Shown here piece after piece: positions 48,447 through 58,505 of a DNA stretch of 64,000 nt (position 1 is the stretch's first letter; each line of letters begins with the position of its first letter). A model generated the notes under the pieces. It searched no databases. It was not told where the DNA came from and saw only the letters and a program-made list of their open reading frames with translations. A program made the translations under genes and the position numbers. Source of the stretch: Macquaria australasica (taxonomy: Eukaryota; Chordata; Actinopteri; Centrarchiformes; Percichthyidae); assembly GCA_005408345.1 (NCBI GenBank), contig SEMN01000046.1:1178001-1242000 (forward strand). Reading direction: 5' to 3'.

Positions 48447-51107
48447 AACAATTCTCCAAGCTAATTGGCGATGCAGATTCCACAGTAAAGACAGCGGGGA
48501 ACTGTCAAGGGCATGTGTGTACGGTGGGATGTTGCAGATCTCCCCAAATTAACTAACTTTATAATAAATCACTGGGCACTGCTAGCCAAGGATTAGCCAA
48601 GCTCCAGTGAGCAGTTTGTTAAGCTGCGAGGAGAAGCACTGGGGACGGAGAAGACATCGCCAAAAACTGACATCAGCACTGGGACCTTGGAACAGTACAA
48701 ACCCCCTGCCTGGTTTCCTGGGCACACATTTAGCCTTGTTATCTGAGTTCTCCATTGACTCAAAATCCTGCTCCTATATTAGGCTTTTACTTGGAACTAT
48801 TGCTTCTTTTCCTGTTGGGGTTTCTACACTAATCACTTTCAGTGTTCAGGACATCAGCTCTAACATCAGGTACACTGTTCCTTCGATTGCTTTCCTTATG
48901 TTTGCCTTACATGTCTGTGCAATCTTGCCCCCTACTGAGTCATTTCTTTTGGCAGGAGTAATGCTTCCTACAGTCTAGTTATTTATATACTGACTGAGAA
49001 AACATTTATCCCCTCTCCCCTGCCTGCAGAAAGAAATGAAACTCTTTTGAGGAGGCTTATTATGAAATCCCTTCACTTTTATGAATCTATTACTGTAGGG
49101 TTAAATCTTGACGAAGGGCTAATATTTCTGTAGTGGTTACAGTAAGGTGAACAGTATATGTCAGTGCAGCAGCTCCAAGGTCTGTTTCTTTCATTTTGGT
49201 TCCCCGATCTTGTTCCTAACTCTGTGCTGCACTTGGTGAAAGGACTACAAGTTTTATTTTTGGGTAGATTTTCCCTCAAAACTTTCTAATGATGACATGA
49301 AGCACCAGCAAAAGCCACGGATGATTCTATTCTCGACTCTCGCAAAGTGTTTTGTCCTTGACTTCTGAGCAAATGAAAACTAGATCCGGTACAATAAGAC
49401 AATCAGAGATCATATCAGACAGGTATTTTCTCTGTTGTCTATTAATTCATTCCCTCTGATAGCACTTCTCTTGTAATTACTGGTGGCGCGATGGGCCTAC
49501 AACGAGGATGTCAGCACATGAGAGAAAAGGGCACCGCTCCTCCTCTGTCATGCCAAAGAAGCTGCAACACTCAGAAGATTAGACAATATCTAGTTTATTA
49601 TCACCTCTCCTTTCATGTTCCATCTTAACTTCTTCCCTTTCACCACCTACTTTGCCTCCCTTGTTTGCACTGCTGTTACGTTAAAAAGGGAAGGTCTGAA
49701 ACCGAGTCTGGTGCAGCACGTCACCCCCTGATGTAGCATCTGAGCAGCAGGGAGGAAGGATCTATGTGTAACCTGCGGCAGCACCCCTGAGCCCTGGCTG
49801 TCAGAGTGGGTGACAACCCCGAGGAAGAGGAATTAAAGAGGCTCTTGTCCTCCAAGGCTGACTGACACAGTCAGAGCGACGGAAAGGTTAGTGGAGGTGC
49901 TGATATTCCCTTGGCTCTTTCTACCCTGCACTGGACAAGGAGCACTGTCTCACTTTCTTTAGATGTGTCTTTCTCTCTCTCTCTCCTCCTACTCTTCTCT
50001 CCTCTCACACACACTAGGGCTCATTATAGGAATGCTCTGACCCTTGGGGACTTCACTTACTTCTCTGTCTCTCTTTCCAGTCCACAAACCTCGCCGTCGG
50101 ACAAAAGGCAGCTGAAAGGCAATTTGAATTTGAAGCAGGGGCCACAACAAAAACATGCAGCCCCCAAACGGCGAAACTTTAGGAGACTTGGAGCCAGCTA
50201 TTGAGAGTCAGCGGTCCTCGCACAAAAAGCTAAAAATGTGATTCTGACACCATCCAGCCAACTAGCTCAGTGTACTGTAAAGACAGCAGCTACTGCAGAG
50301 GGAGAGGGAGGGATGGCAGAGCCTGAAGGAAGGAGTAGTGGACACCAGGGGCCCAGCGGGTAGGACTGTAGAACATACACAGCCACCAGCAGATAACATA
50401 CAATCACACACTATACACACACAGTAAGAAAGAAACAGAGAGAGGGCCACATTTTGACCAACCCCATGGTGAAGACACATGCAGCCTCTGCTTCCACAGT
50501 TCTGCAACTCAATGGATTTGAAAATGAGCTTTTCTAGTTGTGCTTTAGATGAATTGTAATGTCAAAAAGGGAAAATTCCTCTTGACATAAGGAGGAAAGT
50601 CCCAGATTTCTCAGATGAAACAGTTCCTAGAGGAAAACCTGTTTAATTAATGTGGGTGAGTGACACTGAGGTATTATGCCACTAGCTGTTATCATAATGT
50701 AAAGTAACAAATGATCTTGGTCAATACATAGCCCTAACTGTCAGCCATTTCCAATCACACGATCTGAGTCGTGTCAATGTCCAATCAATAGATGGATGGC
50801 GAAGTGCCTCTTCGGGCTCCAGACAGCTGAAAACTGCTTGTTCTGTGCGTGGCTGCAAGCTACGCAGTATGAAATTGAGAATTATACAATGAAAGCTACT
50901 GTAAAGCCAAGATTCGAAAGATTACAGATCGGCTATTATGTGTATTGATTTAGTTCGTTTTAGCCAATTCCCATAATTAAATTCTTTCGTCTGATCAGAG
51001 GCAATACAATGTATCCAAAGCATCAAGGCGCGACAGAGCCTGTGCCCCCGGAGCGCACCACCACTACCCACCACAGACCTGCACTCCGGACAGCTCGGGT
51101 CACTTAC

Positions 51108-51350
51108 CTCTGGTTATCGGGGGGAAAGTGCCGCCGAGACAAGGACAGTATGAGTCGACTGTGAGTCCCGCTGGATACAAAAAATCCGAGTGATCGGGGG
51201 AGAGAGGAGGCTCGTTAGTGCGTTACCAGATCCTGTGTAAGGCTTTGTAAACTACTCCTCCCTTTCGCACCTGTCTCTGGCAAAAACTGATCCCGTACGC
51301 CGGCCTGACATCCCTAAGACAACTGTCTCAGGGGTTGTGTGTCCGTGCCC
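51108..51350 (-). other. Probable 5' noncoding first exon (3' edge at 51108)
   Basis: On the minus strand the sequence reads ...CGATAACCAGAG followed by GTAAGTGACC, a near-perfect vertebrate donor (AG/GTAAGT), so the exon ends at 51108 and the intron begins at 51107. The 130 or so bases upstream contain no ATG, so this looks like 5' untranslated sequence. The upstream boundary (transcription start) is unknown and 51350 is only nominal. The gene would extend left with a first intron longer than the remaining 51 kb. I cannot identify the gene. CpG-rich context supports the call, and no cDNA evidence is available. Confidence 0.5.
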
Positions 51351-51365
51351 CCCTGCTAGTTTCAA

Positions 51366-51414
51366 CACACACACACTCACATACATACACTCTCACACAC
51401 ACACACACACACAC
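51366..51414. repeat. (CA)n microsatellite, interrupted
   Basis: CA units broken by T and TATAC interruptions, lying within the CpG-rich promoter block. Confidence 0.95.
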
Positions 51415-52594
51415 GGCACCACCTGTCCCCGGTGCAAAACAGCCCACAAAGAGCTTCTACGTCGCGCAACGACACATGGCATTCCCCGTTTGTCTCTGCA
51501 GCAATACTCCCTCACAAACAGCCGTCCGAGATCCCCAAGTAATCTGGAAACGCTGGAAGCAGTGAATGATGAAAAGGAGAACGCAGTAATAACCCATCCA
51601 GCACACCACTGGCACCAAACCAGCTGCAACGTTTGGAAATTACATCTGCCGCTCTCGCTGCTCGCCCAGTTGTGTTATCAATCTTCCGTCCCCACAATAG
51701 TTGGTCTATTTAGCCGCTGCGCACGACTGCTGCTCTGTCATTGCTGCGTCTTTTCCACCTCGGGTTTAACTGAAAGAAAAGACTGTCATTTCTCTGTTTG
51801 CTTATGCGCCCCACTTCCACACAGAGCCGGGCTCAGGATCCAGCGCGGGGGAAAATCCCATTCATCGGTTTATTAAAAATAGTTCCTGTTCCTTGAGCTG
51901 CACTCGGGAGCTTTGGTAAGGCGGGAGGACCACTGCGTTTGTCTTCTAGCGGTTGTGTGAGCTACAGCATCTCCAGCACTGCTCCCCGCTGTCATCCACA
52001 AGAGACTCCTAAAGCCTGTTAGTGCCAAAACCTGAAGCAGAATTATGCAGCGACTGGAATGGAATTGATTAATGACTAATTGGGTTTCATTTTGAGCCGC
52101 CAAATCCCTAAAAAAAAAAGTCATCAATATCAAAGTCAAGCTACTCACTGCGGCAGAAACTTGCTTACTCTGTGTCCACTAAATGTCATGGTGGCAAAAT
52201 AAGTAGCCTACCGAAATTAGTCATCTTGTTAGACACGGCCGAGCTTCAACTACACCGGGGGCGCACACCTGAGAGAGAGAACTGATCTACACTTTATTCT
52301 AAGGAACATTTATACTTAAAGGACAAACAACAGACGGTTTAGAAAAGGTCTGAAAGTTTACACTTATACTGTGCTGGTTGAAATAAAATCACAAGGCCGA
52401 TTCAAAGCAGAAAAGTGAGTGTTTATTCCTATTTGTGGATGATCAGGTTGTTAAGCACGTGGAACCTGAACGAGACTCACTTAACCAGGAGGTCAGAAAT
52501 TGGCCGAGGTGATGATACATTTTGATCAAACACAAGCAATGGTCTTACGTAAGATACGTTTCAAAACATTTGTATTTACTGTATGTATCGTTGT

Positions 52595-52635
52595 CAAATT
52601 GCCCATATGTCAATAAAGAACATATGGGCAATTTG
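52595..52635. repeat. Perfect 15-bp hairpin with AATAAA in the loop
   Basis: CAAATTGCCCATATG (52595-52609) and CATATGGGCAATTTG (52621-52635) are exact inverted complements. The 11-base loop is TCAATAAAGAA. No mismatches are present, so the structure is either recent or maintained. It is not part of a repeat I recognise. Confidence 0.9.
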
Positions 52636-53483
52636 CAGTAGCCAATTTCTCAAAAAGTAACTGAAGCAGCTTCAGAGTGGACAATAACAATAAATATTAA
52701 TTGGAAAATTCAACCATCACTCAGTCAGCAGGGTGAGAAATGTGTCCATTTGCATCCAATTTCATTATCTGATGTCATTTGATTCAGCATAAATATTAGG
52801 AATATTAGGAAGCGCTTTAGTTAGAAACGTTTGTTTTAATTACAAATTCCTGGAAGTCCAATTTACTGTAATCACATATGAAAAGAGTTTCCATCCCTGA
52901 GTTTAAGGTCTTTCAGCATTTGCATCTTCTCATTGAGCCTAAATTAACACAACAGAGGAATAATTTAGTATAATTAAATCTCAATAAGCCTCCAGCCAAA
53001 TTGTTGCTCTTTTACACTTCTGGGTTCGAGTTTGAAATGGGTGTTAAACCAGTTGTGTTTCTTAGTGACACTTCGAGGAACACTCTACATCCTCATACTG
53101 ACCCCAAACAGGAATCTAAATGGCCTGTTAGAGGACTTAATGTCACATGGAAAAGCATTTACAGCACCGTCAATGGATAAGACTGGCGCTGTGCTATATG
53201 TGTTAAAGGAGTTAAGACCTACTCGACCTTGCCATGAAATTGCTAGGAGCCAATGCCACTTTTAAGCTTTGATTCGGGAATAATTAATAGCTGAAATAGG
53301 CTTGAAGGCTCCAGTGTGTAGCTCACTCTCTTTACCATCTTAAGCAATCTGAAAGCCTTTTTGATACAATCTGCTAATCAGCGCTGCCAAATCAGATGAC
53401 TCAACTTCTGATTTGGGAGAAATATGCAGAAAAAAGTCCCCTGCTATTACTGAATATAATTTAAAGTTATCTTATGCAAGCTT

Positions 53484-53509
53484 TTATCCAAAAACATATT
53501 TTTGGATAA
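53484..53509. repeat. Perfect 11-bp hairpin with 4-base loop
   Basis: TTATCCAAAAA (53484-53494) pairs exactly with TTTTTGGATAA (53499-53509) around a CATA loop. Confidence 0.9.
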
Positions 53510-54360
53510 GATATTGTTACTTCGTGTACATTATATGATTAAAGATCATAAAATAATCACTTACATTAATGTCAGTGGTGATTTTGGGTGTTGAAAGCTA
53601 TTTTGAAAGAAGCCTCTAAAAGGCTTTCTCTTGGCATATTATGGCTATTGTTATACAAGTTCCCTTTTTTTTAATCCACTGTCATTTTGTGGAGCTTATA
53701 ATATGGCCTTTTCTTGTCTGACATTGATATTATTGTAGGACATTGTTTTGGTTTGCTTGTTGTTTGCTGTTTTGTTTTCTGTCTTATCTTCCTTTACACA
53801 GCCAAAATTTGCCTGCACCAGCACTGTAATACTTATTAACATTATTCATCCTGCTTACCTTATCATCCCATGCTGCCTGTGTCTTTGTAGCTTCCACAAT
53901 TAAAACTTAAAAAGAAAGTTTTCTTTTGTCCAGAGGATATGCTGAAAGTCTTTGTACAGGCCCACTGTGGCTATAACAGAGGACAGCGCTCTGACAGCAG
54001 TATCATTATTCAGGCAGAAATAGTTTCACCAACAGTGGAATAATGATGAGTTGTCCCTGCACACTTGATTTCTGTCCCTCTATTGGACTCACATACAAAA
54101 AAATCATGCCTGTGTGTCACAAGAATCGAAACCAAGGTGTTCTGTCTTTTCATAACATGCAGCCAATGCAGGTACTAAGGACAAGATATCTTTAAGAGCC
54201 TGGGACGAAAGAGCAAATCAATACACACTGTGAAATGTGTCCATCGTTTTTCAGAGGGGTTTAGAGAAAAATCATGAGGAGTTTCCTGTCTGTGTGTAAA
54301 CTTATTTATTGCTTTGTCCCTGCTGCTGCACTGCACTGTTACTCCTCCCAGAATCAGTGT

Positions 54361-54390
54361 ACTTTACTTTACTTTACTGTACTGTACTTT
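54361..54390. repeat. (ACTTT)n/(ACTGT)n short tandem repeat
   Basis: Consecutive ACTTT, ACTTT, ACTTT, ACTGT, ACTGT, ACTTT pentamers. Confidence 0.95.
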
Positions 54391-54639
54391 AAGCGATATA
54401 TGTAACTTTTGCTGAAGAGCAGCCACAAGTGACAGTTATGTAATAATGGTACAGTGACCTTAGTGATCTGAGCACAAGAAGAGTTATCAAGTCAGTGAAA
54501 TTACATAGTTACATCCATTAATACAGCAATATTTATACACCCAAATATAATACACCCAAAGTGTATTAAATTGAGCAAGGATGTGTTTTATTGCTTAAGA
54601 ATTAAACTTTTCATTTATAAGAGGAAGAATGTGTTATTT

Positions 54640-55250
54640 CGTCTTTCAAAATTTAGGCTACATAGTTTTGTTAATTACAATTTTTAGGCACTTGTTCTTT
54701 ACTTTACTTGTATTTGTTATGTTATTTTATCCTTCTGCTCCACTACATTTAATAAGGAAATATTTTACTTTTTACTAACTACATTTGCAGATTCATATTG
54801 TACATACAAAACATATGACCAGCTCATAAAATACAATGTTCTTTATGCAGTTAAATCTTCATCTCAACCTTGGAGTTGGTGGAGACCAAAAACAGAGCTA
54901 TAAGGAGAGTGAATATTGCTCTTCGTTTGACAGATGGCCAGAAACACGACTCCAAATTAATGCTAACTTGCTCCTTTTCTGGCTGATGTGTAAATTGGCA
55001 ACTGTTTGCTAACAAGTTTGTCATATCAACTTAAAAGGTGATGATATGTCAGTGTTTGTACAGTTTGCTTCCGCTGCCTCCAAGTGGCCAAAAAAATCAG
55101 TTATAGCAGGTTTAAGTACATTTTTTGATGATACTTCTGTACTTTTGCTCAAATTAAATTTTTAATGCAGGACTGTTACTTGTACGGGAGTATTTTTACA
55201 TGGTTGTTCTACTGCTTTTCTTTAATATGTCTTCCAACCACTGCCCAAAA
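54640..55250 (-). mobile_element. CAGTGGTGGAAGAAG-type MITE, reverse orientation, split by a nested insertion
   Basis: Read on the minus strand, this matches the family at 61442-61873: the AGTAAAAAGT.AAATATTTCC region, TTTTGTATGTACAATATGAATCT-like text, the right-hand parts ACTTGTACGGGAGTATTTTTACAT and ATACTTCTGTACTTTTGCTCAA, and finally TCTTCCAACCACTG at about 55230-55243, the degenerate terminal inverted repeat. The host element is interrupted at about 54856-55112 by repeat family B. It is an old nonautonomous DNA element with no ORF. Confidence 0.75.
54860..55112 (+). repeat. Dispersed teleost repeat, family B, copy 2 (nested)
   Basis: It shares with 85-390 the ordered blocks AAAAACAGAGCTA, AATATTG, CAGATGGCC-like, TCCAAAT.AATGCTAA, CAACTGTTTGCTAACAAGTTT and CCAAGTGGCCA. 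The sequences flanking it on both sides belong to the same MITE, so this copy inserted into that element. The insertion junctions are approximate. Confidence 0.75.
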
Positions 55251-55800
55251 TAGGAGATATTTGGGGGAACCGGTGCAGTGTTAGTAACACAGAATAGATG
55301 CAGGAAAGGTGGGATGACTTCCACAATGACTCTCAGTGTACATACTGTAGCTACTGCTGACAGTACACTATTCTAATATTAAACAGCTTTGCAAAAGTTT
55401 TTTTTTTTGTAAATCCCCAGATTAGCTTTATTATTCTGTTCCCAGCTACTTTGCATAGAAATTATTCAGGACACAGAATCTTTGAGCCATGTTCAACAAA
55501 AGAACTTGTGCCATGTCATCTCCTGTCAAAGTTTGTGAGCCGACAGTAAATATATAAATAAATATTTGTTTTGTTCATCTGCTTCCTTTCATCCCACTCG
55601 GCCTGTCAGAGAAGGCAGGCAGTAGACCTGAGCCAGATAAAAAGGAGAAGAGCTGCCATGAGAGAGTGAGAAAGCTTAGCAAGAAAGCTACAACCTTTGA
55701 TGGAGAATGCACTTTTTAATCTTTCAAAAACATGGAGGAAATGGAGAAGGGCAGCACAGTCGTCCTGCCCCCTGAGGTACAGTAAAATTAAATAAAATGA

Positions 55801-55858
55801 AAATTTCCCCGCTGTGGTACAATTAAAGGCTTATCTTATCTTATCTTATCTTATCTTA
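55801..55858 (+). repeat. LINE-type 3' end with (TCTTA)n tail
   Basis: AAATTTCCCCGCTGTGGTAC.AATTAAAGG is followed by five or more TCTTA pentamers. This is a recurrent 3' terminus in fish genomes (usual form close to TTTCCCC.CTGTGGGAC.AATAAAGG plus tandem TATCT-type units), characteristic of a LINE or a SINE that borrows its tail. No body of the element is recognisable upstream, so it is a 5'-truncated insertion. Confidence 0.65.
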
Positions 55859-55865
55859 AGAAAGC

Positions 55866-58214
55866 AGGCGAGGAGAATGGTGTGTTAGTAGCATTAGGAG
55901 GGGATATGCTGATGCCAAAGTTAGATGAACTCTTCACAGCAAGAGCTTTTGTCTGCTAACTTCAGCAGAAATAGGAATGCAAAATAAAGATGCCTCAGTC
56001 TCCAGTGTGACCATTTTTCTATCCCACCAAAGTAATCACATGGTTCACCAAGCTGTGAACAAAGACACACAGACTGCGTGCAGCCGGGTTCATGTGATCA
56101 CACCCAGTAACTTCACGGGCTCAGCAGTCATTCTGACGATTCAGCCATTTAATAAGTGGTTTCACATCTGTAGCTTTAAGATGATGACAAATTCATTCAC
56201 ATTAACAAAACCCATAAAACATTTGAAGCACTAAACAAATCGATTTGAAATGACTCGTAATACAAGGGGGATATTTGACTAATGCTTTCTGTTCGAGTAA
56301 TTAGGAACATAAGAAGTTTAAGTGCAACTGACTGTTATAATTTCTAAATTACTGTAAGAATTACTGTAAAAACAATCTTGAACAATTTGAAATGCTAAAA
56401 CGGTGAGTTGCAAACTTGTGTGATGCTGACAAGTGACAAAATATATTTGACATGCTGTATGAAATGACACATTTTTTGCTCAACAATTTTTACACATAAT
56501 TTCCCTTCATTTTGATCAGATTAAAAGATGGAGGTTTACCTTTTGAATTAAGAGCTATAAGAACATTATTATGGGGCGGCACGGTGGTGCAGTGGTTAGC
56601 ACTGTTGCCTCACAGCAAGAGACATCAAAACATCAAGGCAAAGAGCTCAAATTTGAATTGTTCCTCTTCTCAGCGTGACATGTAAACAGTAAAGCAAAAA
56701 AGGTTTGAAAAACAAAGCTTTATTTGGATTTGAATGAGAGCAACAACAAGCTTCTGCTTTTGTGAATGATGGATGTTTGTTCATCTCTTGTATGTGAAAC
56801 AAGCTAACTCAGTTTTATATTTACTCATGTTTATAAAAATTATTCCATTTTCACAGTTTGTGCAGAGGTTATTTGCACTTGGTTAGTCTGTAACACTGAG
56901 TCCAAAGATGACATTGTAATTAATACTTGAAAAGTACATTTAAGTCCTGATTACCTATAAGATTTAAATATAATGAAACAATTTACAGTTAGTGTGTAAA
57001 CAGACTTGATCAGCTTGCTGTAAATTAGTTGGGACCAATCTGGGTGACTTTATTATTACTGAGAGGTACTGCAGAGGCAGCCATCAATCTGTCATCATGA
57101 CTGTGGTGCAGAGATGACAAGGTAGAGGAAATGAGATGGGATATTGAGTGGGAAGAGAAGGCAGAGAGATGAGAGAGGGCAAGCACACTTTGCTATGAAG
57201 AGATTTGAAGAAAATAATATTGGAGAAAATAGTGGAAAAGGATAAAAGAAGCAAAGGGAAAAAAACATACTGAAAGGGCTGAGGATCAATACTAAAACAT
57301 AGTGAGATATATTTTATGCACAGAGAAAGCTTGGAGAATCGATGTATGGTGAAAAAATATGCACTTTGTCTCACCTCTCCAAGTCACAACAGGTCGCAAC
57401 ACATCAGGCCTTTTGTTTGAGGAAGGGTCACAGTAATGTGCCATCACTGTCAAAACTCATACAATCACAACACTAAAGAACCATAAATATTTCAGGGCCA
57501 GTCAGCTCTTTCCATGTTTCCTCTCCACCTCTGCTGTGGCAGATGACCCGTTGTCAGGGCTCTGGGGTGAAATAACCACTCCAAAATAAACAAGGGAGAC
57601 CCAGAGAGGCAGAGAGGCAGCCACTGGTATTCAAAAAGCGATGGAAAGTCATAAAACACAGTGTGAGGAAATTGTGCATTCTCTGTGGAAGCAAAGTTGA
57701 GACTACTTGTTGGCCATGGTAGGACACAGCTCGGTTATTTGTTGCTTTTCATTTTGTATGTTGCATGCAGTGACCTGGCATTTCCCATGTTCACTGACTG
57801 TGGCTACAAATCTTTTAGATTATGTGTTTTTAAGGTCTGCTAGAGGTTCCCCACAAATCACTTTTCCAATATCCTTTAAGCCGAAGGCACAACAGTCATA
57901 AAACGTCTGTAGCCGGTTAAGTTTTCCTCGCAGGGCAATTTTACTCGAAAGATTAAAGACCGTTACTCTCGCAAAAAGTTTAATGCATAAAGTTAATGAC
58001 TTTTATGAGCTCCCACTTTGAGCTTCCACTTTAAAAACTAACAGACTTTATTGCAATGTCCAATTCTCATACACTGTGATGCACATAATTAGTGAAGTTT
58101 GTATATTTTTCTTTTGAGTATGGACAGATACGGCACTGTCCAACATCAATAGATATTTTTTAATTGGGAAAAAACACAATCTTCAATTGCATATAACGTG
58201 TCCATGTTAGTTTT
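55866..58214. other. AT-rich intergenic stretch
   Basis: Apart from the SINE head at 56573-56621, this holds unique AT-rich sequence and a pyrimidine-biased minus-strand region at about 57120-57370. No gene is supported. Confidence 0.6.
56573..56621 (+). mobile_element. Truncated tRNA-derived SINE head
   Basis: GGGCGGCACGGTGGTGCAGT and the following GGTTAGCACTGTTGCCTCACAGCAAGA match the start of the DANA-like, tRNA-derived SINE family widespread in fishes. The internal promoter A box is visible (TGGTGCAGTGG), but the copy stops before the expected B box (GGTTCGA-type). Only about 49 bases survive, so it cannot be transcribed as an intact SINE. Confidence 0.75.
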
Positions 58215-58505
58215 GGCCTGCAAGGAAAACGGCACATTGTCGTTTTTACACTTTCTGTACAGATTCAACAAACAAGGTATAACATGTCAATTAGTGAGCT
58301 TTAGAGGTGCTGATTGGTGGACTTTGTTATTGTTTGACAGAGCCAGGCTAGCTGTTACCCCCGTTTTAGGTCTTTATGCTAAGCTAAGCTAACTGCTGTT
58401 GGCTCCAGCTACATATTTACTGTACACACACGAGAGTGTTTGTGATCTTCTCAGCAAGAAAGCAAAAAAGCATAGTTTCCAAGATGTCAAACTATTGCTT
58501 CAAAC
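58215..58505 (+). mobile_element. Foldback-type repeat family A, copy 3 (partial)
   Basis: It shares with copy 2: TTTTTACACTTT, TGTACAGA, ACATGTCAATTAGTGAGCTT, TAGAGGTGCTG, GCCAGGCTAGC, GTCTTTATGCTAAGCTAAGC and GAGAGTG. The left arm and the X-box-like centre present in copies 1 and 2 are missing. Confidence 0.8.

Larger units (their letters stand above)
47758..50999. other. Noncoding stretch with microsatellites
   Basis: It contains (CA)n tracts at 48243-48282 and 48396-48446, and unique sequence otherwise. The ORF at 48607-48978 matches no family I know. A pyrimidine tract ending TTTCCAG at about 50080 resembles a plus-strand acceptor, but no donor or coding frame supports an exon. Confidence 0.55.
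51000..51960 (-). promoter_or_regulatory. CpG-rich promoter region of a leftward gene
   Basis: Over roughly 1 kb, CpG dinucleotides are far more frequent than in flanking DNA (for example CCCGGAGCGCACC, GTACGCCGGCC, TACGTCGCGCAACG, AGCCGCTGCGCACG, CAGCGCGGG). The block surrounds the strong minus-strand splice donor at 51107-51108, as expected for a CpG-island promoter with a 5' noncoding exon. A CA microsatellite (51366-51414) lies inside it. No TATA box is evident, and the transcription start cannot be placed from sequence alone. CpG density was judged by eye. Confidence 0.6.
51961..54339. other. AT-rich intergenic stretch
   Basis: No gene is seen. It contains two perfect hairpins (52595-52635 and 53484-53509) and a small ACTTAAAAAGAAAGT-type palindrome near 53907-53925. 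Sequence composition shifts to clearly AT-rich compared with the promoter block. Confidence 0.6.

Noticed and set aside
48607..48978. Open frame of 123 codons with hydrophobic stretches that could suggest membrane segments.
   Set aside because: No family resemblance, no splice or promoter support, and a composition like surrounding noncoding DNA.
50060..50200. Pyrimidine tract and TTTCCAG followed by an open frame on the plus strand.
   Set aside because: No downstream donor, no recognised protein, and a frame of only about 35 codons before the stop.
54588..54602. TTATTGCTTAAGAAT matches the first 15 bases of mature miR-137.
   Set aside because: The following bases diverge from the rest of the mature miRNA and no complementary star arm exists within 100 bases upstream, so no miRNA hairpin is supported.
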